In this document: positions 37,459-46,795 of the stretch, piece after piece
Numbering within the stretch: position 1 is the stretch's first letter
Layout: each line of letters starts with the position of its first letter
Source: Thermoanaerobacterales bacterium
GTDB lineage: Bacteria; Bacillota; Desulfotomaculia; Desulfotomaculales; JASEER01
Assembly (NCBI GenBank): GCA_030019475.1
Contig: JASEER010000002.1
Location: 43,346 to 107,345 of the forward strand
DNA: 64,000 nucleotides
Direction of reading: 5' to 3'
Made by a program: the position numbers and the translations under genes
Notes under the pieces: generated by a model
Told to the model about the DNA's origin: nothing
Seen by the model: only the letters and a program-made list of their open reading frames with translations
Databases searched by the model: none

Positions 37459-38231
37459 GTCTCGCCGGTTTGCTGGCGGGCCTGCTTGTCGGGTGCGGAA
37501 CGCCCCGGACCGCCCGGGAGGCCGCGCCGGCCAGGGAAATCGCGGTTTACGCCGGCGCGGGGCTGAGAGACGCGCTGCCGGAAGTGGCGGACCTGTACCG
37601 CCGGCAGCATCCGGGGACCAAGGTCTCCTTTAACTTCGCCGGCGCCGGTACGTTGCAGAAGCAGGTCGAGCAGGGAGCGCCGGGTGACATTGTCATCTTC
37701 CCCGGCGAGAAGCAGATGAATGCCTTAGAAAAGGAGGGGTTGATCGACAAGGCCACCCGTAAGAGAATCCTGGCCGATAAGCTGGTGCTCATCACGCCGG
37801 AGGATGGGCAAAAGGTGAAGGGCTTTGCCGACCTTGCTTCACCGGACGTCGGTAGGGTGAGTATCGGCGATCCGGCCATCGTGCCGGCGGGAGAATGGGC
37901 GAAGGAGGCGCTGGTCAACCTGGGGCTCTGGGACAAGGTACAACCGAAGCTCGTTCTGGCCAAGGATGTGCAGCAGGTCCGTACTTACGTGGAAACAGGG
38001 AACGTCGACGCGGGCCTGGTGTGGCGGTCCACCGCCGCGGTTTCGCCAAAGGTCGGGATCGCGGCCGAAGCGCCGGCAAAGACCCATCGCCCGATCTTCT
38101 TCACCGGGGCCGTAGTCGGCGGCAGCAAGGAAAAAGAAGCGGCCCTTGATTTTCTTAACTACCTTGCCGGGCCGGAAGCGGCCGGGGTTTTCGCCAGATA
38201 CGGTTTTACGCCCCTGGCGACGGCGTCCTGA
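37431..38231 (+). CDS. modA: Molybdate-binding lipoprotein ModA
   Basis: A 266-residue exported binding protein: hydrophobic signal with lipobox LLVGCGTP near residue 22, then IAVYAGAGLRDALPEV, FNFAGAGTLQKQVEQGAPGD and VGRVSIGDP, the molybdate site sequences of ModA. The ATG at 37431 follows AAAGGAGG inside the end of nifV. It supplies molybdate for the nitrogenase cofactor. Confidence 0.94.
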   Translation: MRKRAWFFVSLAGLLAGLLVGCGTPRTAREAAPAREIAVYAGAGLRDALPEVADLYRRQHPGTKVSFNFAGAGTLQKQVEQGAPGDIVIFPGEKQMNALEKEGLIDKATRKRILADKLVLITPEDGQKVKGFADLASPDVGRVSIGDPAIVPAGEWAKEALVNLGLWDKVQPKLVLAKDVQQVRTYVETGNVDAGLVWRSTAAVSPKVGIAAEAPAKTHRPIFFTGAVVGGSKEKEAALDFLNYLAGPEAAGVFARYGFTPLATAS

Positions 38232-38298
38232 ACGGCCCAAGCGACAATCGACCGTTTCCTGCGGTCATGGATGGCGCACGGAAAGGGGGAAAGCGGCG

Positions 38299-38979
38299 AT
38301 GCCGGAAGAGGCGGTACGTGCTCTGCTTCTGTCGCTTCGGGTGGCGCTTCTGGCTACGGCGGTGGCGGCCGTGGGCGGGGTGGCGTGTGCCCGCCTGCTC
38401 GCCCGCGCCCGCTTTCCGGGAAAGGAAGCGGTGGAGGCGGTTTTGCTCCTCCCCCTCGTTCTTCCGCCTACAGTGGTCGGGTTCGGCCTGCTTCTACTAC
38501 TTGGCAATAGCGGCCCGGTAGGCTGGCTCGTCCCGGGCGGGTTGCTTTTCACCTGGCCGGCGGCGGTAATCGCCGCGGCGGTGGCGGCCTTCCCCCTGGT
38601 GTACCAGAACGCCCGGGCCGCCTTGGCGCAGGTCGATCCAGATCAGGAAAACGCCGCCCGGACCCTGGGGGCGGGAGAGTTGCTGGTCTTTTTCACCGTG
38701 ACCATCCCCCTCGCCTGGCCGGGTATCCTGTCGGGCTTAGTCCTCGCCTTTGCCCGGGCGCTGGGAGAATTCGGTGCCACGCTGATGGTAGCCGGGAATA
38801 TCCCCGGCAAGACCCAGACCGTGCCGATGGCGATCTATTTCGCGGTGGAAGCGGGAGACTACCACACGGCACTCCCCCTGGTGGCGATCGTGTTGCTGTT
38901 CTCTTTTGGGGTGATCTTCGGACTGCACCGCTGGTCGGGGCGTCACATCGCCCGCTATGCCGGGCGGAGGAGGGGCTGA
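38299..38979 (+). CDS. modB: Molybdate ABC transporter permease ModB
   Basis: A 226-residue permease with five or six helices and the cytoplasmic EAA loop AARTLGAGELLVFFTVTIPLAWPGI, as in ModB. LVLPPTVVGFGLLLLLG and RALGEFGATLMVAGNIPGKTQT are typical of molybdate permeases. The ATG at 38299 is used because upstream in-frame sequence overlaps modA and is not membrane-like. Confidence 0.94.
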   Translation: MPEEAVRALLLSLRVALLATAVAAVGGVACARLLARARFPGKEAVEAVLLLPLVLPPTVVGFGLLLLLGNSGPVGWLVPGGLLFTWPAAVIAAAVAAFPLVYQNARAALAQVDPDQENAARTLGAGELLVFFTVTIPLAWPGILSGLVLAFARALGEFGATLMVAGNIPGKTQTVPMAIYFAVEAGDYHTALPLVAIVLLFSFGVIFGLHRWSGRHIARYAGRRRG

Positions 38980-38982
38980 TAA

Positions 38983-39642
38983 ATGCTGGCGGTGGAAATC
39001 GAGAAGAGGTTGCCTGACTTTACTCTGAAGGCCGCTTTCGCTGTCCCGGCCGGCGAACTCCTGGCCCTGGCCGGGCCTTCGGGCTCGGGGAAGACCACCA
39101 TCCTCGAGTGCCTGGCCGGTTTGCAGCGGCCGGACGCCGGCCGCATCGTTCTGGAAGGGCGGCCGTTCTTCGCCGGCGCGGCGGGGATAAACCTGCCGGC
39201 CGCCAGGCGAAGGGTGGGGTTCGTCTTCCAGGCCTATGCCCTCTTCGAGCACCTGACGGTTTGGGGAAACGTGCTCTACGGGCTGCGGGGCCTGCGCGGG
39301 GACGAGAAGAAGGCCGGGCTCCGCCGGGCGGCGGGGCTTATGACGCGCTTCGGTATCGGCCATTTGCGGGAGCGCTTTCCCGCCCAGCTCTCAGGCGGTG
39401 AACGCCAGCGGGTGGCCCTGATCAGGGCGCTGGTGCGTGATCCGGCGGTGCTGCTTCTCGATGAGCCTTTGGCGGCGTTGGACCGGGGGCTGCGGGAGCA
39501 GTTGCGGCATGAGATAAAGGAATTGCCGGCGGAATGGCGGATCCCCGTGGTTATGGTGACCCACTGCTGTTGCGAAGAACGACTGGCGTCCAGAGTCCTG
39601 CGCCCGGTCAGGTCCAACGGTGCCGTCTGCTGGACGGCCTGA
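38983..39642 (+). CDS. modC: Molybdate ABC transporter ATPase ModC, lacking the C-terminal domain
   Basis: A 219-residue ATPase: Walker A GPSGSGKTT, Q-loop VFQAYALFEHLTV, signature LSGGERQRVALIRAL and Walker B LLLDEPLAAL. After the H-loop (VMVTH) the sequence becomes unusual (CCCEERLASRVL) and stops without the molybdate-binding TOBE/MOP domain that ModC normally has. Some short ModC forms work without it, so it may still power ModAB, or it may be recently truncated. Confidence 0.85.
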   Translation: MLAVEIEKRLPDFTLKAAFAVPAGELLALAGPSGSGKTTILECLAGLQRPDAGRIVLEGRPFFAGAAGINLPAARRRVGFVFQAYALFEHLTVWGNVLYGLRGLRGDEKKAGLRRAAGLMTRFGIGHLRERFPAQLSGGERQRVALIRALVRDPAVLLLDEPLAALDRGLREQLRHEIKELPAEWRIPVVMVTHCCCEERLASRVLRPVRSNGAVCWTA

Positions 39643-39815
39643 CAATCTTGAACGTGGCGGATAAGCTGTGCGGAACAGAGTTCTCCCGGTTAACCTTAAC
39701 CTTACCGGAAGACGGAGCAACGGGGCGATTCCTTCGGGGGGCCGGGCGGGGGACGGATCAACCTCATCGCCTCGGCGCGCGGGGCCTTCGCCCTGATGGA
39801 GTCCTCCGCGCACGG
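39643..39815 (+). other. Non-coding stretch, possibly eroded modC 3' part
   Basis: There is no complete gene here. A plus-strand frame (39720-39795) reads GGGRINLIASARGAFALME-like sequence, which resembles the strands of a TOBE domain, and another frame is open through the modC stop. I infer that this may be degraded modC sequence, with low confidence. Confidence 0.3.
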
Positions 39816-39843
39816 TTGACAGATCAGCCGCTCCCCATATAAT
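39816..39843 (+). promoter_or_regulatory. Promoter of the class I amidotransferase gene
   Basis: TTGACA (39816-39821), 16 bases, TATAAT (39838-39843): a consensus sigma-A promoter, the same spacing as the glnK promoter. Confidence 0.85.
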
Positions 39844-39854
39844 AGAACCCATAG

Positions 39855-39912
39855 GATACAGCGTCGTATCGAAGGCCGACGGAGGCGTCCCGAAAGGGCG
39901 CCTTATGTTTTT
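39855..39912 (+). promoter_or_regulatory. ANTAR-type antitermination leader of the amidotransferase gene
   Basis: GATAC (39855-39859), hexaloop AGCGTC (A1, G4), GTATC; then GCC, loop GACGGA, GGC (39875-39886); then a terminator GGCGTCC with GGGCGCC (39884-39902) and TTATGTTTTTT. The three elements and their overlap are nearly a copy of the glnK leader, including the first stem sequence. Confidence 0.8.
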
Positions 39913-39969
39913 TCCGGATGGCCGCGGGCGGCGTCCCGCGGATCCGGCACAGGGAAGGTGAACAGAGGG

Positions 39970-40725
39970 ATGGAGCCGAAACGTGTCCTGATCGTTCAGA
40001 ACGTATCCCTGGAGGGACCGGGATTCCTGGGCCCGGGGATGGCCGAGGCCGGGTGGGAGCTGGACCTGAGGCGGATGGACCGGGCGCGGAGTACCCTGCC
40101 GGCCACCCTGGACGGCTACCAAGCGTTGATTATTCTGGGCGGGCCGATGGGTGCCAACGACGAGGACCGTTTTCCTTACCTGGGCAAGGTTATGCGCCTC
40201 ATCCGGGACGCAGCCCAACGCGATCTGCCGACGCTCGGCATCTGCCTCGGCGGGCAGCTCATCGCCAAGGCGCTCGGAGGACGGGTGGCGAAGAGCCAGC
40301 GGGCTGAGCTTGGCTGGTACAGGGTCAGCCTGACCGGAGCCGGGCAGGAATCGCCGCTCTTCGCGCGTTTCCCGGAGAGCTTTCCGGTTTTCCAGTGGCA
40401 CGAGGATGCCTTCGAACCGCCGCCCGGAGCCGAGTTACTGGTCTATGGAGACGCCGGGTGCTGGAATCAAGCCTTCCGCTTCGGAAACCGGGTTTACGGC
40501 CTGCAGTTCCACCTGGAGGTCACGCCGGGGATGATCGAGGAGTGGCTGCGGGCTTACGCCGACGACGTGCGGCGCGCCGGCGGTTACGGCATGGGTGACC
40601 GCATCCTGGAACAAACCAAAAAGAAAGACACGATGTGCCGCTGGCTCGCGGGGCGTTTCGTCGGCAACTGGCTGGATATCACCGGCGGTTCGGAATCCGG
40701 ATGCGGGTGCTGCTTTAGCTCCTAA
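39970..40725 (+). CDS. Class I glutamine amidotransferase (GMP synthase-like)
   Basis: A 251-residue stand-alone glutaminase: LIILGGPMGAND (oxyanion loop), nucleophile in LGICLGGQLIAK, and the catalytic LQFHLEV with its His and Glu. It resembles the amidotransferase half of GuaA but has no synthetase. The C-terminus ends GCGCCFSS, a possible metal or redox site. The leader under ANTAR-type control ties it to nitrogen metabolism; the acceptor is unknown. ATG at 39970 is preferred over GTG at 39958 by ribosome binding site spacing. Confidence 0.88.
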   Translation: MEPKRVLIVQNVSLEGPGFLGPGMAEAGWELDLRRMDRARSTLPATLDGYQALIILGGPMGANDEDRFPYLGKVMRLIRDAAQRDLPTLGICLGGQLIAKALGGRVAKSQRAELGWYRVSLTGAGQESPLFARFPESFPVFQWHEDAFEPPPGAELLVYGDAGCWNQAFRFGNRVYGLQFHLEVTPGMIEEWLRAYADDVRRAGGYGMGDRILEQTKKKDTMCRWLAGRFVGNWLDITGGSESGCGCCFSS

Positions 40726-40745
40726 TGATTTCCTCGAAAAAACGG

Positions 40746-40774
40746 TTGCCAAAAAGGCGAATCGCAAGTATACT
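40746..40774 (+). promoter_or_regulatory. Promoter of glnA (41045)
   Basis: TTGCCA (40746-40751), 17 bases, TATACT (40769-40774). The first leader hairpin begins 11 bases downstream of the -10 box. Confidence 0.7.
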
Positions 40775-40784
40775 TTGAAAAGCA

Positions 40785-40849
40785 AGGGTACAGTGTGGTA
40801 CCCTGGTGCAGGCCGTTGACGCCCTGTTTTGGCAGGGCGTTTCTCTTTT
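40785..40849 (+). promoter_or_regulatory. ANTAR-type antitermination leader of glnA
   Basis: A 7-bp stem AGGGTAC/GTACCCT (40785-40791, 40798-40804) with hexaloop AGTGTG (A1, G4) is a clear first hairpin. The second is weaker: GGC (40811-40813) with GCC (40821-40823). Its 3' arm overlaps a terminator, ACGCCCTG (40819-40826) with CAGGGCGT (40833-40840), followed by TTCTCTTTT. Confidence 0.8.
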
Positions 40850-41044
40850 GGATGACCCGGAGACGCGCGGCGGCGCCGCCGGACGCTTGGGCGAGGGTGC
40901 CCCGGGGGCCAGTTCCCCCCTGGGCGCCCTTTTCTCTTTTCTTCCCGGGAAGCGGGGTGAAAGCGGAACCGGTCACACGTCCCTGACGCCCCATAGGGCG
41001 AAGGTTTGATCACTCACAAGTTTTTTGAAGGGAGAGTGCATGCA

Positions 41045-42469
41045 ATGTCCAAGTCGCCGCAGGAGGTCCTGGCCTGGGCCAGGGAAAAGGACGTGAAAAT
41101 GGTCGACCTGAAGTTCGTCGACCTGCCCGGTACCTGGCAGCACTTCTCGGTGCCGCTGTCCGAAATCGATGAGGGCGCCTTTGCCAACGGGCTCGGCTTC
41201 GACGGCTCCAGCATCCGCGGCTTCAAAACGATCAACGAGAGTGACATGATCCTGCTGCCGGACCCGGAGACGGCCTGTCTCGACCCCTTCTGCGAGGTCC
41301 CGACGCTGAGCCTGGTCTGCAACGTCTACGACCCGGTGACGGGCGAGAACTACAACCGCGACCCGCGGTTCATCGCCCGGAAGGCCGAGGCCTACCTGAA
41401 GCAGAGCGGGATCGCGGACGTGAGTTACTGGGGGCCGGAGGCCGAGTTTTTCATCCTGGACGACATCCGCTTCGACCAGAGCCAGTACGCCGGTTACTAC
41501 TTCATTGACTCCGACGAGGGCTTCTGGAACTGCGGCCGGAACAACGGGAGCCCCAACCTGGGGTACCGTCCCCGTTACAAGGAGGGCTACTTCCCTGTTC
41601 CGCCGACCGACACCATGCAGAACCTGCGCACCGAAATGGTGCTCCTGATGCAGGAATCCGGGATCGCGGTCGAGTGCCAGCACCACGAGGTGGCCACCGC
41701 CGGCCAAGCCGAAATCGATATGAAGTTCGCCCCCCTGACGAAAATGGCCGACCAGCTCCTGCTGTTCAAGTACATCATTAAGAACACGGCCATAAGGCAC
41801 GGCAAGACGGCGACCTTCATGCCCAAGCCCATCTTCCAGGACAACGGCTCCGGAATGCACGTCCACCAGAGCCTCTGGAAGGACGGCCGGCCGCTCTTCT
41901 ACGACGAAAAGGGCTACGCGGGCCTAAGCGAAACCGCTCTCTACTACATCGGCGGTCTGCTGAAGCATGGCCCGGCCCTCGCCGCCCTGTGCAGCCCGAC
42001 CACCAACTCCTTCAAGCGCCTGGTGCCCGGCTTTGAGGCGCCGGTGAACCTGGTCTATTCCAAGCGCAACCGCAGCGCCGCCGTGCGTATCCCCATGTAC
42101 TCGCAGAACCCGGCGACGAAGCGCATCGAGTACCGCCCGCCGGACCCGTCCTGCAACCCCTACCTGGCCTTCGCCGCCCTGTTGATGGCCGGCCTGGACG
42201 GCATTGAAAACCGCATCCACCCCGGGGAGCCCCTGGAGAAGGACCTCTACGAGCTTCCGTCGGAAGAAGCGGCCGCGATCAGGTCGCTCCCGGCCACTCT
42301 GGACGGAGCGCTGGCGGCCCTGAGGGATGATCACGCCTTCCTGTTGAAAGGCGACGTTTTTGACGAGGACATCCTCGAGGCCTGGATCGACTACAAGATG
42401 AAGCGCGAAGTGGACGGCCTGCGGCTGCGTCCGCACCCCTACGAGTTCGTTCTTTACTACGACGTATAG
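41045..42469 (+). CDS. glnA: Glutamine synthetase, type I (474-residue form)
   Basis: A 474-residue GlnA with all catalytic elements: [66 protein letters not shown] and RIEYRPPDP. It has the longer C-terminal form of GSI-beta and a tyrosine in DLYELPSEE, where GSI-beta enzymes are adenylylated. It differs clearly from the four shorter paralogues downstream. ATG at 41045 follows AAGGGAGAG. ANTAR-type leader upstream. Confidence 0.95.
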   Translation: MSKSPQEVLAWAREKDVKMVDLKFVDLPGTWQHFSVPLSEIDEGAFANGLGFDGSSIRGFKTINESDMILLPDPETACLDPFCEVPTLSLVCNVYDPVTGENYNRDPRFIARKAEAYLKQSGIADVSYWGPEAEFFILDDIRFDQSQYAGYYFIDSDEGFWNCGRNNGSPNLGYRPRYKEGYFPVPPTDTMQNLRTEMVLLMQESGIAVECQHHEVATAGQAEIDMKFAPLTKMADQLLLFKYIIKNTAIRHGKTATFMPKPIFQDNGSGMHVHQSLWKDGRPLFYDEKGYAGLSETALYYIGGLLKHGPALAALCSPTTNSFKRLVPGFEAPVNLVYSKRNRSAAVRIPMYSQNPATKRIEYRPPDPSCNPYLAFAALLMAGLDGIENRIHPGEPLEKDLYELPSEEAAAIRSLPATLDGALAALRDDHAFLLKGDVFDEDILEAWIDYKMKREVDGLRLRPHPYEFVLYYDV

Positions 42470-42488
42470 CGTTATCGGCGTGAACACC

Positions 42489-42524
42489 GGGGCGGGGGAA
42501 GACGGTTTTTCTCCCGCCCCCTTT
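42489..42524 (+). terminator. Rho-independent terminator after glnA
   Basis: GGGGCGGG (42489-42496) pairs with CCCGCCCC (42513-42520), followed by CTTTT, 20 bases after the glnA stop. Confidence 0.75.
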
Positions 42525-42581
42525 TGTGTTTTACTAATGGTAAGGCCGCTAACGTTGTTAAACAGACTGGGGGTCAGCACG

Positions 42582-44225
42582 ATGAAGGTTGCCATTGCCC
42601 AGCTCAACCCCACGGTCGGGGATCTGCGGGGCAACACGGAGCGTATCCTGGAGAACCTGGCGCGGGCCGGGACCCAGGGGGCCGCCCTGGCCGTCTTCCC
42701 GGAACTGGCGGTGACCGGTTACCCGGCGCGCGACCTGCTCTGCCGTACGGATTTCGTTACGGCGGTCGAACGCATGGTATACGAGCGGATCGTTCCCGCC
42801 GTCGGGGAAACGGCGGCGCTGGTCGGCGCACCGCTGCGGGACGGGGACGGTCGCCTGCAGAACCGAGCGCTGCTGATCCATCGGGGGAGAGTCCTCGGCT
42901 GGGCGGCGAAGACGCTGCTGCCGGATTACGACGTGTTCGACGAAAGCCGCTACTTCGCACCCGCCAGGGAACACGTCCCCCTTGCGCTCAACGGGCTGCG
43001 CCTGGGGGTCACGGTCTGCGAGGACATCTGGAACGACAAGGACTTCTGGCCGCGCCCCAACTACCCCGTCGATCCGGTGGCCGAGCTGGCCTCCCAGGGG
43101 ATTGACATGATCGTCAACCTGTCGGCCTCCCCGTATCACCACGGCAAGCGGCGCCTGCGCGAGGACATGGTCTGCGCCATCGCCGGCAAATACGCCCGTC
43201 CGGTGGTTTACGCCAACCAGGTCGGGGCGAACGACGAACTCATCTTTGACGGCGGCAGCTTCGTCGCCGACCCCCGGGGGCGGGTGATCGCCAGGGCGCC
43301 GTCTTTCGAGGAGGCCTTGCTCGTCGCGGACCCGGCCCCCGGCGAACGGCACGCCGAACCGCTCCCTGCCGTGCAGGAGTCAGTCGGCGACATCTTCCGC
43401 GCCCTTGTCCTTGGTCTAGGCGACTACCTGCGGAAGACCGGCTTCCGCCGGGCGGTGGTCGGGCTCTCCGGAGGGATCGACTCGGCGCTCACAGCGGCTC
43501 TGGCTGCGGCCGCCCTTGGACCGGAGAACGTGGTCGGGATCTCGATGCCGTCCCGCTACTCGTCGCCGGGCAGCCTGGAAGACGCCAGGGCCCTGGCCCG
43601 GAACCTGGGGATCGAATACCGTGTCTATCCGATTGACGGGATCTTTGCCCGCTGTCTGGATGTCCTCAACCAGGGGGAAGAACCGCGGCTCGACGTGGCC
43701 GAGGAGAACGTGCAGGCGCGCATCCGGGGGAACATCCTGATGTTTGTTTCCAACCGGGAGGGGGCCCTGGTGCTGAGTACCGGCAACAAGTCGGAACTGG
43801 CGGTGGGTTACTGCACCCTTTACGGCGATATGTCGGGGGGACTGGCCGTTCTGGCCGACGTGCCCAAGACCATGGTGTATGAACTGGCGTACTATATTAA
43901 CCGGGAAAGGGTGGTCATTCCCGAAAACACGCTCGTCAAACCCCCTTCGGCCGAACTCCGGCCTGACCAGCGGGACGAGGACAGCCTGCCGCCGTATGCC
44001 GTCCTGGACCCGATCCTGCGCGCCTACGTTGAGGAGCAGTGCTCGGAGGAGGAAATCATCGCCGTCCTGGGCTATTCCCGGGAGCTGGTCCGGCGGGTGA
44101 TCCGCATGGTCGATCGGGCGGAGTACAAGCGGCGGCAGGCCGCGCCGGGCCTGCGGGTGACGTCGAAGGCCTTCGGCTGGGGGCGGCGGATGCCCATCGC
44201 CCAGGGCTGGGACGGGAGGTCTTAG
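42582..44225 (+). CDS. nadE: Glutamine-dependent NAD+ synthetase
   Basis: A 547-residue two-domain enzyme. The N-terminal nitrilase-type glutaminase has the Glu (FPELAVTGY), Lys (AAKTLLPDYD) and Cys (TVCEDIWND) triad; the C-terminal synthetase has the PP-loop VVGLSGGIDSALT and LSTGNKSELAVGYCTLYGD. It amidates deamido-NAD with glutamine. The stop overlaps the stop of the convergent MFS gene by three bases. Confidence 0.95.
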   Translation: MKVAIAQLNPTVGDLRGNTERILENLARAGTQGAALAVFPELAVTGYPARDLLCRTDFVTAVERMVYERIVPAVGETAALVGAPLRDGDGRLQNRALLIHRGRVLGWAAKTLLPDYDVFDESRYFAPAREHVPLALNGLRLGVTVCEDIWNDKDFWPRPNYPVDPVAELASQGIDMIVNLSASPYHHGKRRLREDMVCAIAGKYARPVVYANQVGANDELIFDGGSFVADPRGRVIARAPSFEEALLVADPAPGERHAEPLPAVQESVGDIFRALVLGLGDYLRKTGFRRAVVGLSGGIDSALTAALAAAALGPENVVGISMPSRYSSPGSLEDARALARNLGIEYRVYPIDGIFARCLDVLNQGEEPRLDVAEENVQARIRGNILMFVSNREGALVLSTGNKSELAVGYCTLYGDMSGGLAVLADVPKTMVYELAYYINRERVVIPENTLVKPPSAELRPDQRDEDSLPPYAVLDPILRAYVEEQCSEEEIIAVLGYSRELVRRVIRMVDRAEYKRRQAAPGLRVTSKAFGWGRRMPIAQGWDGRS

Positions 44226-45502
44226 GCCGTCTGCTGCTCCCCCGTTTCGGCGTCCGCCGCCGCGGCCCGCGGCAGACGGATCAGGACGGCGATCAGCAGG
44301 ACGCAGAGTATGAGCAGGGCCCCGCACGCGTAGAAGGGCGCGGTGGGGCCGGCTATCTGGTAGAGGTAGCCGCCGGCCGGGGAGCCCAGGATGAACCCCA
44401 GGCTCTGCATCGTGCTCAGGGCGGCGATGGCCGTGCCGCGGCTGGCGGTCGGGGCGAGGGCGGAGGCGATGGCCGTCCATGCCGGGGCGCCGAAGACGTA
44501 GGCCAGGCCGAGAAGCCCGATAAAAGCTGTTAACAGCCAGAGGTTCTCCGCAACGGGCAGGAGAAGGATGCCGGCCGCTCCCGCCAGGAAGGCCAGGCGT
44601 GCCGCCCTGGTATAGCCGATGCGGTCGGCGAGCCGGCCCAGGGGGATGGATGACAGAGCGACTAGAATCACTGGAACCAGGATAGCCCGCGAAATGTCGG
44701 CTTCATCAAACCCGAGGTGCTGTCTGATGAACAGGACGAAGACGGGGCCGAGAAACCCGACGGCGAACATCTGCAGGACCGAGACGGCGAGCAGGGCGCC
44801 CAGGGGGCGGCTGGCGCGGATAAAGCGCAGTTGGGCCGGGATGCCTCCGGCAAAGGCCGCGACCAGCACCCGCCGCCGGTCAACGGGGGGGCTTTCCCGC
44901 CGGTCCCGGCGGTCGGGCAGCATTACGGCCAGCAGCAGGCCCAGCCCCGTCACCGCCGCCGCGGCCAGCAGGGCCGCGCGGTTGCTTCCCGCCAGGTGGC
45001 TTAAGAAGATGCCGGCGGGCGGGCCCAATCCGAGGGCGATGAGATAGGACGTGTTGTAGATGGTCAGGGCGGTGGCGCGGTGTTCCGGGGCCACGCGGTC
45101 GGCCGTCAGGGCGGCCATGGTGGGCCAAAAGGCGGCGATCGACAAACCGTTGATGATCTGTAAGATGACAAAGTGCAGGGGGTGGCGGGCACAGAACATC
45201 AGCACCGGGACGCAGAGGGCCAGCGCCAGCCCGGTAAGAGCCACCGGCTTGCGGCCCAGGTGATCCCCGATGATTCCGAAGGGCGTCTTAGAAAGGGTTT
45301 CGCTAGCGGCGTAGGCCCCGAAGATAAAGCCGATCGTGCCGGGGGCGATGCCGAGTTCCACCGCCAGGTAGAGGGGCAGGACAGGGATGACCAGGGCCCA
45401 GCCGGCGGTGGCCAGGAAGGATACCGCCCCGATCAGGCCGAGGACGGGATAACAGCGAAAGATAGCCGCATAGGCTTTCGGCAAGAATCGCAAGCCGTTC
45501 AC
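44222..45502 (-). CDS. MFS transporter
   Basis: A 426-residue major facilitator with twelve helices; the loop 2-3 motif is GIIGDHLGRKPV and its repeat in the second half is GRLADRIGYTRA. LLAVMLPDRRDRR marks the central loop. It resembles multidrug or sugar efflux families but the substrate cannot be named. The GTG start at 45502 follows GGGGGAGG. It converges on nadE with overlapping stop codons. Confidence 0.88.
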   Translation of the reverse strand: MNGLRFLPKAYAAIFRCYPVLGLIGAVSFLATAGWALVIPVLPLYLAVELGIAPGTIGFIFGAYAASETLSKTPFGIIGDHLGRKPVALTGLALALCVPVLMFCARHPLHFVILQIINGLSIAAFWPTMAALTADRVAPEHRATALTIYNTSYLIALGLGPPAGIFLSHLAGSNRAALLAAAAVTGLGLLLAVMLPDRRDRRESPPVDRRRVLVAAFAGGIPAQLRFIRASRPLGALLAVSVLQMFAVGFLGPVFVLFIRQHLGFDEADISRAILVPVILVALSSIPLGRLADRIGYTRAARLAFLAGAAGILLLPVAENLWLLTAFIGLLGLAYVFGAPAWTAIASALAPTASRGTAIAALSTMQSLGFILGSPAGGYLYQIAGPTAPFYACGALLILCVLLIAVLIRLPRAAAADAETGEQQTA

Positions 45503-45676
45503 TGCCTCCCCCGGGCCACTTAACGTTCCCAGTTTATCATACGCCGTTTTCCGGTGTCACCTTTGCACGTTACAAAGTTTTCACCAGAATGCCCCCCGGT
45601 TTCAACCAGGGGATGAATGCGCTTGGCTTTTTCATCCAGCTGTGCTACAATTTAAGCAGGCTGGAGGAGATGTTAA

Positions 45677-46795
45677 GTGCAAATGGTAACACTCAAAATA
45701 AAGCTCCTGCATCCTAACAAAGGCAAGCTGGAGAAAATCGCTCGCATGCTGGAGACATACCGCCGGGCATGCTCCTGGTTCCTGGAGCAAGCCGAAACTT
45801 TGAACACTACCAGTCGGGCGCATCTAAACCGTAAAACCTACTGGCAAGCATGCGGGCTATTCGACCTCAACCGTGGCACGCTCCAGTGCGCCATGCTCAA
45901 AGCGTTGTCCGCCAGGCGTTCCCACCTTTCCCGCAAACTGAGGGGCAAGAAGGCCAGTCTGCCAAAATTTGAGAGGGTAGTTCCGGTAATGGTGCGGCAG
46001 GACTGCTACTCTTTCTATCAGCTTCCCTCCGGGACTTGGGTTGTCAAGTTTCCCGTCTCCTCCGGCAGAAGCCAGATAGCCGTGCCCCTTGCCGTTTCTG
46101 AATACCACGCCAGGAAGCTCCAGGACTTGGCAGGAGGTTCCTGCCGCCAGGGGTCCATGGAGATCTGGCAGAACAAAAACGGCGAGTGGTACGTTAGCAT
46201 ATCCCTTGTTTACCAAACCAGTCTTAACGAGCCGGGCGGCGTAATCGGGGTCGACTTTGGCATTGTCAAGCTGGCCGTGCTGTCCAATAACGTGTTTTTC
46301 GATGGCCGCCAGGTAAGGTGGCGCAAAGAGCGTTGGGCAGGAAGGCGAAGAGCGCTCCAGCAGGCAGGCAGGCTTTCCCGTGTCAAGAGGGAAGCCGGAC
46401 GCGAGCGCAGGTGGATGCACCACATCAACCACTGCCTTTCCAAGCACATCGTGAGAATAGCAACAGCTGAGGGCAAGATCATCGCGATGGAGAACCTGCT
46501 GGGTATTCGCGACCGGGCCAAAGGCTCCAAAAAGTTCAACCGGATGATGTCCGGTTGGAACTTCCGGGAGCTAGCTTCGTTCATCGAGTACAAGGCCGCC
46601 CTTGCTGGAGTGCCCGTGGTCTACGTCGATCCCAAAGAGACATCCAAGACCTGTCCGAAGTGTGGGAATGTTTCCCGCTACAACCGAAAAGCCCAGGGCT
46701 GGTTTAAATGCACCCGATGCAGCTACCAGTCCGATGCGGACAGGGTGGGAGCCTTAAACATCGCCGCCAAAGCGCTCGATGCTCTTGGGGCATGA
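45677..46795 (+). CDS. tnpB: TnpB RNA-guided nuclease (OrfB family)
   Basis: A 372-residue TnpB with an intact RuvC site: D193 in GVDFG, E272 in AMENLLGIRD and D355 in DADRVGALNIA. The zinc finger CPKCG...CTRCSY lies between the last two. TnpB cleaves DNA guided by an omega RNA encoded at the element's right end, and this copy shows no frameshift or missing key residue. The start is the GTG at 45677 after GGAGGAG; ATG at 45683 is an alternative. Confidence 0.92.
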   Translation: MQMVTLKIKLLHPNKGKLEKIARMLETYRRACSWFLEQAETLNTTSRAHLNRKTYWQACGLFDLNRGTLQCAMLKALSARRSHLSRKLRGKKASLPKFERVVPVMVRQDCYSFYQLPSGTWVVKFPVSSGRSQIAVPLAVSEYHARKLQDLAGGSCRQGSMEIWQNKNGEWYVSISLVYQTSLNEPGGVIGVDFGIVKLAVLSNNVFFDGRQVRWRKERWAGRRRALQQAGRLSRVKREAGRERRWMHHINHCLSKHIVRIATAEGKIIAMENLLGIRDRAKGSKKFNRMMSGWNFRELASFIEYKAALAGVPVVYVDPKETSKTCPKCGNVSRYNRKAQGWFKCTRCSYQSDADRVGALNIAAKALDALGA

